Assembly (NCBI GenBank): GCA_020137815.1
Contig: CM035356.1
Coordinates: forward strand, 4,751,789-4,815,788
Direction: 5' to 3'
Length of the DNA: 64,000 nucleotides
From: Hormiphora californensis
Lineage: Eukaryota > Ctenophora > Tentaculata > Cydippida > Pleurobrachiidae
Below, one piece after another: positions 51,901-60,000 of this stretch. The notes beneath the pieces were generated by a model, which ran no database searches, was not told the DNA's origin, and worked only from the letters and a program-made list of their open reading frames with translations. A program made the position numbers and the translations under genes. Positions within the stretch are counted from its first letter, which is position 1; each line of letters begins with the position of its first letter.

Positions 51901-54528
51901 CGGTGGGCCCAACGTGGGGCTTCTCGCCAAAGACCATGCTGTGGATCTACAAATCCATCATACGGCCCATGCTCTCCTATGGCGCGCTCGTATGGGCCAA
52001 TGCCATGCTGACACAGAAAAACAAGATAAACACATCAAGAATACAAAGACTTGCCCTCCAAATGGTAACCGGAGCGATGTCCAGCACACCAGGGAAGGCG
52101 CTCGACATGATCACCCACACCATGCCCATAGTAGACCACCTGAGACAATGCGCCATTAAAACAGCGTACACGCTCAGAGCGGCCGATCAGTGGGAAGGGA
52201 GCATAGTATCACAGCTACCACAACCAAAAGTATTCACATCCCACGCAAACACAGTGGACGAATGCCTAAGCCTCCTTCCAGCAGAGTGGGAACATGACCA
52301 CACCATCCCTCAACTCATCCTCGACCGGGAATACTCCCTGGAGATCCCGGACGCAGAGGACTACAAAGAAGAGGGAGAGGAGGATCACACAATAATAGCC
52401 TACACAGACGGTTCCAGAATTGACGGCAACGCCGGCGCGGGCCTCCTAATCCGTGAAAATGGACAAGAGGTCCACTCGGCCGCCTTCAACCTGGGTGATA
52501 CCACAACAGTCCCTATGGCCGAAATGATAGCCATCCAAAACACCACCAAACACCTCCTTGGCACAGGAACTGCCAATCAAAAAATCCTCATCAATTGCGA
52601 TAGCCAAGGAACAATCAAAGCACTGGATAGCACCGTATGCAGATCCAAAACCACCCAAAACACCATTTCCAACCTGAACGCCCTTGCAGTTTTCAACACC
52701 GTTAAAATACGGTGGATCCCTGCTCACAAAGGCCACGAAGGGAATGAACTAGCAGACTCCCTCGCCAAAAAGGGAGCACAAGAGATTGAAAACATCATAC
52801 GCCCTCCAATCCCGAAGAAAGCCGCCTATGCGGCCCTCAGGGAGAAGACAAAAATGACAACGGCTCCAACGGCTCACATGAATCTTTTCTGGAACCCGAA
52901 CCACGTCAAACAGCTCCAGAAACTGGACCGAAACCACTTGAGAGCGGCAACCCAGCTTCTGACTGGGCACAACACACTTAAATACCATTTTCACAAGATG
53001 AAACTAGCAAACACTCCAACCTGCCGCCTATGCGGCATAGAAAATGAAACAGCCAAACACCTCCTCACCGACTGTCCAGCTCTCTGGAAACAGCGGCAAG
53101 AGAGGTTTGATCGGCTTGGTTTAACCCTCGATGACATCAAGAATGGCTTCCCGATCACCAAGACTGTTTCATTCTTCATGGATATCCTGAAACAGTTAAA
53201 CCGGGGGGAAGAGGACTAACAAATCCAAACCCCCAAACCAGGCCGGGGAAAGGAATCACTTTGGTACCACCCCTCTATCTCACCTACGAGACGGCCTAAT
53301 AGAAGAAGAAGAAGACTGTACATCACGCATCCGGTGTACCGGTGCGAAGAGGACGGTCTTATATGAGACAAAGAGAGGGTATACAACAGTATTATAAGAG
53401 AGGCAAGAGGGAAAATGATTCGAATAGCCGCTCCATAACATATATGCCAAGATAGAACAATTTCAGGGTTGGCCCCCCAGCTCGAGCCGCTCAATTCATC
53501 ACTTCTAGAGTAATTTACTGGGTGAATTATGCTTACCTATTATATGGCGAATAAGACCCACACTCACGGGGGAAAAGAGAGAACTAATTTCAAAAGTACT
53601 CAGGTACTAATACACGGCCTCTTATAGTCGAGGACATTACTTGTAAAGAGAGAGAGAAAAGGAAGGTCGAGATTTCTCAGCCTCTCCTAACGAGAGACAC
53701 TGCTTCTCCTACTCGTAAAGAGACTGATACTGAGAGAGATTGACGTTGTAGCGTAGTTACGAAACGAGACTGGTTGTTCGGTCGCGACAGAGTTGAGAGA
53801 ACTAGATCGTCTAGCGTAGTTACTAGCGCAGTTACTAAGGTAGTTACTGATCGTCGATCGATCCTATGACGATCGATCTAGTATTATGCAAGATCGATCT
53901 AGTATTATGCTAGTGAGAGTGTGGACGATTAGATAGGTGCCCAAGGAATTGAAATTACTAAACAAAACATCGTCATACCATTTCCCATCATAGTTATCAT
54001 AGAGCCGCACGAGAAAACCAACTGACCAACTGTTACTTTTCAGAACGCAACCTGGCGAAAAAGCGAAAAAAGAGCGGCAAACGGGCGGAAAGTGCTGTTT
54101 CCTCGATTACTGAAAAACTCACCAACACTGACCAGCCAGTTGTAAAACCTCCGATTGTGATCGAACAGGATCCCGCGGAGAGGAGCAACGTGACATTTGC
54201 AACCAACCCTACCACATCCGATGTTGCCCTTACAAAATCTGCAATTGTGTTTAGCAGCTCGCCCGTTCCAGTCCAGTTCCGGTCAGTTTCAGCACCGCCT
54301 GATATTGATAAAACGGTCCATTCAGCTAGGAGACGGACTAATGCGTGGGCTCATAAGGCACCGACCACCCCCGATCTCCTGAAATTCAAGGTAGAGCAAC
54401 GTAGAAGGTTTGGATTCGAGGTTGCAGATTTTAAGAAGCCCAGGTCGCCTTTCAGTAGTGTCATAGAAGACAAAATGAGACCATACACACTGGTTAACAG
54501 TAAAACTGGACGACCCCTATCCTCATGA
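33760..54528 (+). CDS. ANKEF1: ANKEF1, ankyrin-repeat and EF-hand protein (16 exons, 804 aa)
   Basis: Exons: 33760-33889, 34007-34201, 34284-34393, 41340-41444, 42063-42184, 42380-42528, 42892-42985, 43612-43802, 44316-44455, 44624-44659, 44888-44980, 46361-46448, 46789-46963, 47196-47326, 47485-47655, 54044-54528. They total 2415 nt, and all phases join. The first ankyrin block includes [20 protein letters not shown] and the diagnostic [23 protein letters not shown]. An EF-hand-like middle follows ([38 protein letters not shown]), then a Lys-rich linker, [12 protein letters not shown]...EDDSCWYL, a second ankyrin block and a C-terminus [14 protein letters not shown]. The order matches vertebrate ANKEF1 (about 776 aa), an axonemal/sperm-flagellum protein in other animals. 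Introns 3 and 15 are large and host other genes and transposons. The last exon has a promoter-less second copy at 56031. Confidence 0.95.
34541..35053 (-). pseudogene. 5'-truncated tandem copy of the intronic GPCR
   Basis: 513 bp nearly identical to 35054-35579, i.e. the 3' UTR and the part encoding TM6-TM7 ([30 protein letters not shown]). It lacks TM1-TM5. A short open frame from an internal Met (108 aa) remains. The junction is at AGTGAAATAAGCTAG. Confidence 0.88.
35194..36216 (-). CDS. Intronless class A GPCR nested in ANKEF1 intron 3
   Basis: A 340-aa single-exon receptor. TM1 [21 protein letters not shown]2 [18 protein letters not shown]3 with [16 protein letters not shown] (TRF in place of DRY), TM4 [22 protein letters not shown]5 [22 protein letters not shown]6 [17 protein letters not shown]7 [19 protein letters not shown] (NPxxF in place of NPxxY). 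Sequons sit in the loops near NAS and NGT. Antisense to ANKEF1. The ligand is unknown; I cannot place it in a named receptor family. The start (MSMFSTGW) lies in a tandemly repeated segment, and an upstream non-coding exon is possible because CCCCATGTTTTAG before it looks like an acceptor. Confidence 0.85.
   Translation of the reverse strand: MSMFSTGWYSSPDIYIIIILAMFLFLSSLLNPCVILYNLGKKNSIPKALFLTLATVDFLTNLIISPNNILQIARVEPPRCFYDTTTATTTETPQFVCVENASPSTGERLLSVIMWTLTVVPSCITALLAITRFLAIKFPFRKLKIRWIMLFVALYFLYTVGVMSVVLFDDLAVLNASVNIILNPYLFTRDRNGTRNDIRVLLLCIWPPLVCQALSVIASGFTVVHLFRPASKVKDLNQTQVDNKKVSIKILLTNIGAILCTTAAGVSSRIQIENASDGVFEKRDTVLEFASYILVPLFAAVLNPVLFISFTPQALRWSIERRVGPLGPGLVIVNSSNNCS
36217..36376. 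repeat. 54-bp array repeating the GPCR start region
   Basis: About three copies of catggacattttactaaaac plus atggggagagaggggttagc. On the minus strand each unit reads CTCTCTCCCCATGTTTTAG then TAAAATG(T/C)CCATGTTTAG, i.e. an acceptor-like site plus the start codons of the GPCR. Confidence 0.88.
36377..37840. other. ANKEF1 intron 3, no gene recognised
   Basis: Holds a CT run (36669-36712), a TCTATAA run (37052-37099) and GA-rich patches from 37540 to 37660. No exon-like segment seen. Confidence 0.5.
37841..38440. other. Assembly gap and flanking poor sequence
   Basis: 100 N at 38083-38182. To the left, homopolymer-inflated text like that at 13.6-15.3 kb; to the right, GA then CT runs. The true length of this part is unknown. 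Confidence 0.95.
38755..38838. repeat. (AATCCCTCTCT)n minisatellite
   Basis: Seven to eight 11-bp units; its continuation (AATCCCTCTCC) follows the TIR element at 41320, so the element inserted into this array. Confidence 0.88.
39319..40790 (-). CDS. Unknown 246-aa protein encoded inside the TIR element (3 exons)
   Basis: Exons (minus): 40790-40453, 40337-40208, 39591-39319; 741 nt in frame with clean GTAAGT/GTAGAT donors and TGCCCAG/TTTGCAG acceptors. It starts [15 protein letters not shown] and ends PRGEPGRFV. Visible features: a basic N-terminus, [16 protein letters not shown], a Lys/Arg-rich middle ([20 protein letters not shown]), then C-terminal C/H residues ([28 protein letters not shown]). 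I recognise no transposase DDE/D motif, zinc finger or named domain. Entirely between the inverted arms, so it may be the element's own protein or a captured host gene. Confidence 0.65.
40891..40983. repeat. Short near-perfect palindrome
   Basis: Arms around ATATCGATAT at the centre (AGGTTGAGTTTCAGGAAAT and its complement), upstream of the unknown gene inside the TIR element. Confidence 0.8.
42541..42891 (+). repeat. ANKEF1: 53-bp array of an ANKEF1 acceptor plus exon start (six starts)
   Basis: TATACTAG followed by GTGTCCAGGCAGAGAC and CCCAACTATTCTGCC repeats, with possible exon starts at 42571, 42663, 42733, 42786, 42839 and 42892. Only 42892 continues into the full exon ([18 protein letters not shown]). 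The last three intervals are exactly 53 bp. Confidence 0.93.
43176..43335. repeat. (CT)n microsatellite
   Basis: Long CT run with CCCTCTCTGT interruptions in ANKEF1 intron 7. Confidence 0.95.
43446..43532. repeat. (CT)n microsatellite
   Basis: Second CT run in the same intron, shortly before the exon at 43612. Confidence 0.95.
44126..44225. repeat. Interstitial telomere-like (CCCTAA)n
   Basis: Imperfect CCCTAA units (with CCACA interruptions) in ANKEF1 intron 8. Degenerate and flanked by gene sequence, so not a chromosome end. Confidence 0.9.
45660..46000. repeat. CT-rich low-complexity patches
   Basis: CT runs at about 45690-45775 and 45900-45998 in ANKEF1 intron 11. No exon is seen between 44980 and 46361. 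Confidence 0.9.
46484..46554. mobile_element. Small GC-rich inverted-repeat element
   Basis: Bounded by GGTGACGCGGTCACC and GTCATCACC, with an inner GCCGCGCGAAGCGCGGC hairpin. Resembles 7372-7460. Confidence 0.5.
47352..47419. mobile_element. Short pogo-like MITE remnant
   Basis: CAGTTGAACCCCTATTTACC and CCCGGTAAATCGGGGTCTGACTG are inverted ends around about 25 bp; a shorter relative of the element at 16348. Confidence 0.7.
47885..51338. mobile_element. 3.45-kb foldback element in ANKEF1 intron 15
   Basis: Ends TATTTAGGTGCCGGCAGGCA and its exact inverted match (TGCCTGCCGGCACCTAAATA). The left terminus is itself duplicated in tandem (47885-47981, 47982-48078). Long arms share GTTATGACACGTAGTTATAC, CTTGAAACTTTGTAGGAATG and GTGCAGGGGCAAA-type blocks in inverted orientation. 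No intact coding frame. Flanking target-site duplication is unclear. Confidence 0.78.
49140..49900. mobile_element. Palindromic element nested in the foldback element
   Basis: Two inverted arms (about 49200-49435 and 49575-49835) share GGAAGTGGGTCAAAATTGAC, AAAATACCCGAGAAGTTTGT and CCAGTGGATC blocks. They encode the same spurious open frames on opposite strands. Confidence 0.75.
51381..53219 (+). CDS. 5'-truncated non-LTR retrotransposon ORF: reverse transcriptase, RNase H, CCHC-like end
   Basis: 612 codons without a stop. Reverse transcriptase part: [20 protein letters not shown], catalytic FADD in GFADDLCLL, then [13 protein letters not shown]. RNase [35 protein letters not shown] and [20 protein letters not shown], carrying the expected D-E-D-H/D residues. 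C-terminus [18 protein letters not shown] is a zinc-binding-like motif. RT followed by RNase H fits the I/Jockey-type LINE group. The N-terminal half (endonuclease, RT fingers) is missing. The first ATG lies in the target-site duplication, so this copy cannot be autonomous. Confidence 0.93.
   Translation: MISNRRVKTSLLGHTLVFGLTKGCPQGGILSPFLWNLVMDDLLSLKKDKIPGDLQGFADDLCLLAATISPPTKGNAAADIYPLREATQKSLSTISKWCKSVGLKLSALKSHTVIFTHRHNIKLREPIKVMGHEIKATNHTKFLGVTLDSKLNWSKHIDTQIKKCKQVLFQCRRAVGPTWGFSPKTMLWIYKSIIRPMLSYGALVWANAMLTQKNKINTSRIQRLALQMVTGAMSSTPGKALDMITHTMPIVDHLRQCAIKTAYTLRAADQWEGSIVSQLPQPKVFTSHANTVDECLSLLPAEWEHDHTIPQLILDREYSLEIPDAEDYKEEGEEDHTIIAYTDGSRIDGNAGAGLLIRENGQEVHSAAFNLGDTTTVPMAEMIAIQNTTKHLLGTGTANQKILINCDSQGTIKALDSTVCRSKTTQNTISNLNALAVFNTVKIRWIPAHKGHEGNELADSLAKKGAQEIENIIRPPIPKKAAYAALREKTKMTTAPTAHMNLFWNPNHVKQLQKLDRNHLRAATQLLTGHNTLKYHFHKMKLANTPTCRLCGIENETAKHLLTDCPALWKQRQERFDRLGLTLDDIKNGFPITKTVSFFMDILKQLNRGEED
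51383..53313 (+). mobile_element. LINE insertion with target-site duplication and (GAA)n tail
   Basis: Bounded by GACTGTACAT at 51373-51382 and 53314-53323 (10 bp, perfect). It ends with AGAAGAAGAAGAA. The insertion lies 35 bp beyond the right end of the foldback element, in ANKEF1 intron 15, same strand as the gene. Confidence 0.92.
53324..54043. other. End of ANKEF1 intron 15, no gene recognised
   Basis: Contains GTAGCGTAGTTAC and CGATCGATC-type short repeats near 53745-53900; otherwise plain sequence before the acceptor TTACTTTTCAG. Confidence 0.5.
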
Positions 54529-56030
54529 TAGAGCTGCTGGGTTCTTTTTTGGAATATGTTGGAATTGAGTGTCAGTTACCAGGGATTGATAATATATGTA
54601 TTCCAATGAGTGATGTTGAAAAGTTAATGATCATGGCCTAATTACCGCGTATCATAGTAGATATTTATGAACAATATTAGTTCCTTGCATGGTAGCAACT
54701 TCAGTAACTACAATATCTCCCTCCATGTTTTGTTGTTGTACTGACTTCTTTCGGACGTTACAAACCACCCATAAGTTCTGTGTCCCTTTATTACAATGGG
54801 GTTGCCCGAATGAGAGCTCTAGAAGAAAATTAGAGTTTCGGGCAACCCCATTTTGAAAATCTGGAAACAACCTGGATTGGATGGGGCTGAATTCAAGAAG
54901 GCCATTTATTAATAATAATATAAGTTATATCACAACACTAAATAAATCTTGCTCCGTCAGGCCATTGCTCTGACCACATTTCTCGCACGTTTGAAAGAAA
55001 TGAGAATAGGGTCAGGCCAATGCTCAGTGATCTGACAGAACTTGGTAGTTTGGCACAAATATACCTAATATACGTCATAGTTTATTACGTAAATACGTAA
55101 AACTCATCTTCGTCAATATCACAGTCCACAAATTCCATCTCACTTACAACAAAGTCGCCCCTTGATTCGTAAAGATTCACAACTAGGGCTACAGAAAAGT
55201 CTACAATCGCACCAATCCGTATACTTGCAGTTCGTTTCACAAGTCTATCATTGTTCCTTGAACGGTGGCCTCGCCTTGTTGCTCCTTTATAAATATTTCT
55301 ATCGTTCCGTTTCCGGATGCGTCGTGATCTCCTTGACGCGTTGTTTTTCTCACGGAGTGATCGGTTCCAAATGGTACTCCGGAGATCTCCCGTGATCACC
55401 ACTACCTCAATCGAGTGTAGCCACCACATTCCTGCAGGATCAATTACATAGTCATTAGAAGGGCGGGGATTATAGTCATTATAAGGAGCGGGGATTATAG
55501 TCATTATAAGGGGCGGGGATTATAGTCATTAGAAGGGCGGGGATTATAGTCATTATAAGGGCGGGGACTATAGTCATTAGAAGGGCGGGGATTATAGTCA
55601 TTAGAGGGGCGGGGACTATAGTCATTATAAGGGGCGGGGACTATAGTCATTAGAAGGGCGGGGATTATAGTCATTATAAGGGGCGGGGATTATAGTCATT
55701 AGAAGGGCGGGGATTATAGTCATTATAAGGGCGGGGATTATAGTCATTAGAGGGGCGGGGACTATAGTCATTAGAAGGGCGGGGATTATAGTCATTAGAA
55801 GGGCGGGGATTATAGTCATTAGAAGGGCGGGGATTATAGTCATTAGAAGGGCGGGGATTATAGTCATTAGAAGGGCGGGGATTATAGTCATTAGAAGGGC
55901 GGGGATTATAGTCATTATAAGGAGCGGGGATTATAGTCATTAGAAGGGCGGGGATTATAGTCATTAGAAGGGCGGGGATTATAGTCATTAGAAGGAGCGG
56001 GGATTATAGTCATTAGAAGGGCGGGGATTA
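54090..56030. repeat. Copy 1 of a 1941-bp tandem duplication
   Basis: Begins AGTGCTGTTTCCTCG inside the last ANKEF1 exon and runs through the last astacin exon (minus) into the 24-bp minisatellite. Sequence repeats 1941 bp later (54157 corresponds to 56098, 55085 to 57026). Confidence 0.93.
55085..55431 (-). other. Distal copy of the astacin-gene last exon
   Basis: Same acceptor (GATCCTGCAG) and reading frame as 57372-57026, ending EDEFYVFT. Five base differences are visible: four synonymous and one Val to Ile. It could be used as an alternative terminal exon. Confidence 0.75.
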
Positions 56031-56034
56031 TAGT
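55440..56034. repeat. 24-bp minisatellite, block 1
   Basis: About 24 copies of GGGGATTATAGTCATTAGAAGGGC with variants (TATAAGGGGC, GACTATAG). The minus strand reads SNDYNPRP in one frame and MTIIPALL in another, both open because 24 is a multiple of three. Confidence 0.96.
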
Positions 56035-56469
56035 GCTGTTTCCTCGATTACTGAAAAACTCACCAACACTGACCAGCCAGTTGTAAAACCTCCGATTGTG
56101 ATCGAACAGGATCCCGCGGAGAGGAGCAACGTGACATTTGCAACCAACCCTACCACATCCGATGTTGCCCTTACAAAATCTGCAATTGTGTTTAGCAGCT
56201 CGCCCGTTCCAGTCCAGTTCCGGTCAGTTTCAGCACCGCCTGATATTGATAAAACGGTCCATTCAGCTAGGAGACGGACTAATGCGTGGGCTCATAAGGC
56301 ACCGACCACCCCCGATCTCCTGAAATTCAAGGTAGAGCAACGTAGAAGGTTTGGATTCGAGGTTGCAGATTTTAAGAAGCCCAGGTCGCCTTTCAGTAGT
56401 GTCATAGAAGACAAAATGAGACCATACACACTGGTTAACAGTAAAACTGGACGACCCCTATCCTCATGA
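56031..56469 (+). pseudogene. ANKEF1: Second copy of the last ANKEF1 exon, lacking its acceptor
   Basis: Identical protein text to 54090-54528 ([11 protein letters not shown] through the stop), but the first 46 bp of the exon and its 3' splice site are replaced by minisatellite. Not expected to be spliced in. Confidence 0.88.
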
Positions 56470-57025
56470 TAGAGCTGCTGGGTTCTTTTTTGGAATATGT
56501 TGGAATTGAGTGTCAGTTACCAGGGATTGATAATATATGTATTCCAATGAGTGATGTTGAAAAGTTAATGATCATGGCCTAATTACCGCGTATCATAGTA
56601 GATATTTATGAACAATATTAGTTCCTTGCATGGTAGCAACTTCAGTAACTACAATATCTCCCTCCATGTTTTGTTGTTGTACTGACTTCTTTCGGACGTT
56701 ACAAACCACCCATAAGTTCTGTGTCCCTTTATTACAATGGGGTTGCCCGAATGAGAGCTCTAGAAGAAAATTAGAGTTTCGGGCAACCCCATTTTGAAAA
56801 TCTGGAAACAACCTGGATTGGATGGGGCTGAATTCAAGAAGGCCATTTATTAATAATAATATAAGTTATATCACAACACTAAATAAATCTTGCTCCGTCA
56901 GGCCATTGCTCTGACCACATTTCTCGCACGTTTGAAAGAAATGAGAATAGGGTCAGGCCAATGCTCAGTGATCTGACAGAACTTGGTAGTTTGGCACAAA
57001 TATACCTAATATACGTCATAGTTTA

Positions 57026-60000
57026 TTACGTAAATACGTAAAACTCATCTTCGTCAATATCACAGTCCACAAATTCCATCTCACTTACAACAAAATCACC
57101 CCTTGATTCGTAAAGATTCACAACTAAAGCTATAGAAAAGTCTACAATCGCACCAATCCGTATACTTGCAGTTCGTTTCACAAGTCTATCATTGTTCCTT
57201 GAACGGTGGCCTCGCCTTGTTGCTCCTTTATAAATATTTCTATCGTTCCGTTTCCGGATGCGTCGTGATCTCCTTGACGCGTTGTTTTTCTCACGGAGTG
57301 ATCGGTTCCAAATGGTACTCCGGAGATCTCCCGTGATCACCACTACCTCAATCGAGTGTAGCCACCACATTCCTGCAGGATCAATTACATAGTCATTAGA
57401 AGGGCGGGGATTATAGTCATTAGAAGGGCGGGGATTATAGTCATTAGAAGGGCGGGGATTATAGTCATTAGAAGGGCGGGGATTATAGTCATTAGAAGGG
57501 CGGGGATTATAGTCATTAGAAGGGCGGGGATTATATTCATTAGAAGGGCGGGGATTATAGTCATTAGAAGGGCGGGGATTATATTCATTAGAAGGGCGGG
57601 GATTATAGTCATTATAAGGGGCGGGGATTATAGTCATTAGAAGGGCGGGGATTATAGTCATTAGAAGGGCGGGGATTATAGTCATTAGAAGGGCGGGGAC
57701 TATAGTCATTAGAAGGGCGGGGACTATAGTCATTAGAAGGGCGGGGATTATAGTTATTAGAAGGGCGGGGACTATAGTCATTAGAAGGGCGGGGATTATA
57801 GTCATTAGAAGGGCGGGGATTATAGTCATTATAAAGGGCGGGGATTATATTCATTAGAAGGGCGGGGATTATTAGTGTCTGACGGTGTATAAGGTCCAAA
57901 TGAGGCACGGAGTTTTTCTGAATCAGCTTTTCAAGATGAATCCGACGCAACCGGAATTAGCTTTCTATCTTATCGGGAAGGTTCGGTTCACTCACACCCA
58001 TTTTTAGTCATTTTCGCCACGCGAGCCAATCAGAGGCCAGAATTTCGAAATCCAGCCCTCTGATTGGCTCGCGCGGCCAAAAATGAAAAAAATGAACCAC
58101 ACCTTCCCGATAAGATAGAAAGCTAATTCCGGTTGCGTTGGATTCGTCCTGAAAAACTGATTCAGAATACCTCCGTGCCTCATTTGGACCTTATACACCG
58201 TCAGTCCCTAGGGATTATAGTCATTAGAAGGGCGGGGATTATAGTTATTATAAGGGGCGGGGATTATAGTCATTATAAGGGGCGGGGATTATAGTCATTA
58301 TAAGGGGCGGGGATTATAGTCATTAGAAGGGGCGGGGATTATAGTCATTATAAGGGGCGGGGATTATAGTCATTAGAAGGGCGGGGATTATAGTCATTAG
58401 AAGGGCGGGGATTATAGTCATTAGAAGGGCGGGGATTATAGTCATTAGAAGGGCGGGGACTATAGTCATTAGAAGGGCGGGGATTATAGTCATTAGAAGG
58501 GCGGGGACTATAGTCATTATAAAGGGCGGGGATTATAGTCATTAGAAGGGCGGGGATTATAGTCATTAGAAGGGCGGGGATTATAGTTATTATAAGGGGC
58601 GGGGATTATAGTCATTATAAGGGGCGGGGATTATAGTCATTATAAGGGGCGGGGATTATAGTCATTAGAAGGGGCGGGGACTATAGTCATTAGAAGGGCG
58701 GGGATTATAGTCATTAGAAGGGCGGGGACTATAGTCATTAGAAGGGCGGGGATTATAGTCATTAGAAGGGCGGGGACTATAGTCATTAGAAGGGCGGGGA
58801 TTATAGTCATTAGAAGGGCGGGGATTATAGTCATTATAAGGGGCGGGGATTATAGTCATTAGAAGGGCGGGGATTATAGTCACTAGCAAAACTGGGGCGA
58901 TCGTACCGATCGCAAATCGAGGGACCTGTTTCTATCTTTTTTTCTCTGCCTGCCTGCCTGTCTATCGCTATGTATCTCTATCTCTCTGTCTCTCTCTTTC
59001 TGTCTCTCTTTATGTCACTTTCTTTGTCTCACTCACCCAGAAAGTCCTGGTGATAGACCTGTCTGGCGCCGCCGACCCCATCTGAGCGCACTGCGAATCA
59101 AATTGGGGTATGGGCGCCGCCATACAGTGATAGACCAGGTAGCTAAGCGAGCTACCTTGTGATGTGATCCCTCTCTTTTACTTTCTCTCTTTCTCTCCCT
59201 TTTATGTATGTGATGTGACCCCTCTAATTCGCAAGCAGTTCTGAAGCACTTGTGATACGTGATACCTACGAATCACATCGTCACATTGACGGATCACGTC
59301 GTCACATTGACGGATCACGTCGTCACATTGACGATAGGGTGTCACATTTCCGTGCAAATTTGCATTAGATATAGTTAGATTAGAAGGGCGGGGACTATAG
59401 TCATTATAAGGGCGGGGATTATATTCATTAGAAGGGCGGGGATTATAGTCATTATAAGGGCGGGGATTATAGTCATTAGAAGGGCGGGGACTATAGTCAT
59501 TAGAAGGGCGGGGATTATAGTCATTAGAAGGGCGGGGATTATAGTCATTATAAGGAGCGGGGATTATAGTCATTAGAAGGGCGGGGATTATAGTCATTAG
59601 AAGGGCGGGGATTATAGTCATTAGAAGGAGCGGGGACTATAGTCATTAGAAGGGCGGGGATTATATTCATTAGAAGGGCGGGGATTATAGTCATTAGAAG
59701 GGCGGGGATTATAGTCATTAGAAGGGCGGGGACTATAGTCATTAGAAGGGCGGGGATTATAGTTATTTGAAGGGCGGGGACTATAGTCATTAGAAGGGCG
59801 GGGATTATAGTCATTAGAAGGGCGGGGACTATAGTCATTAGAAGGGCGGGGATTATAGTTATTTGAAGGGCGGGGACTATAGTCATTAGAAGGGCGGGGA
59901 TTATAGTCATTAGAAGGGCGGGGACTATAGTCATTAGAAGGGCGGGGATTATAGTCATTAGAAGGGCGGGGATTATAGTCATTAGAAGGGCGGGGATTAT

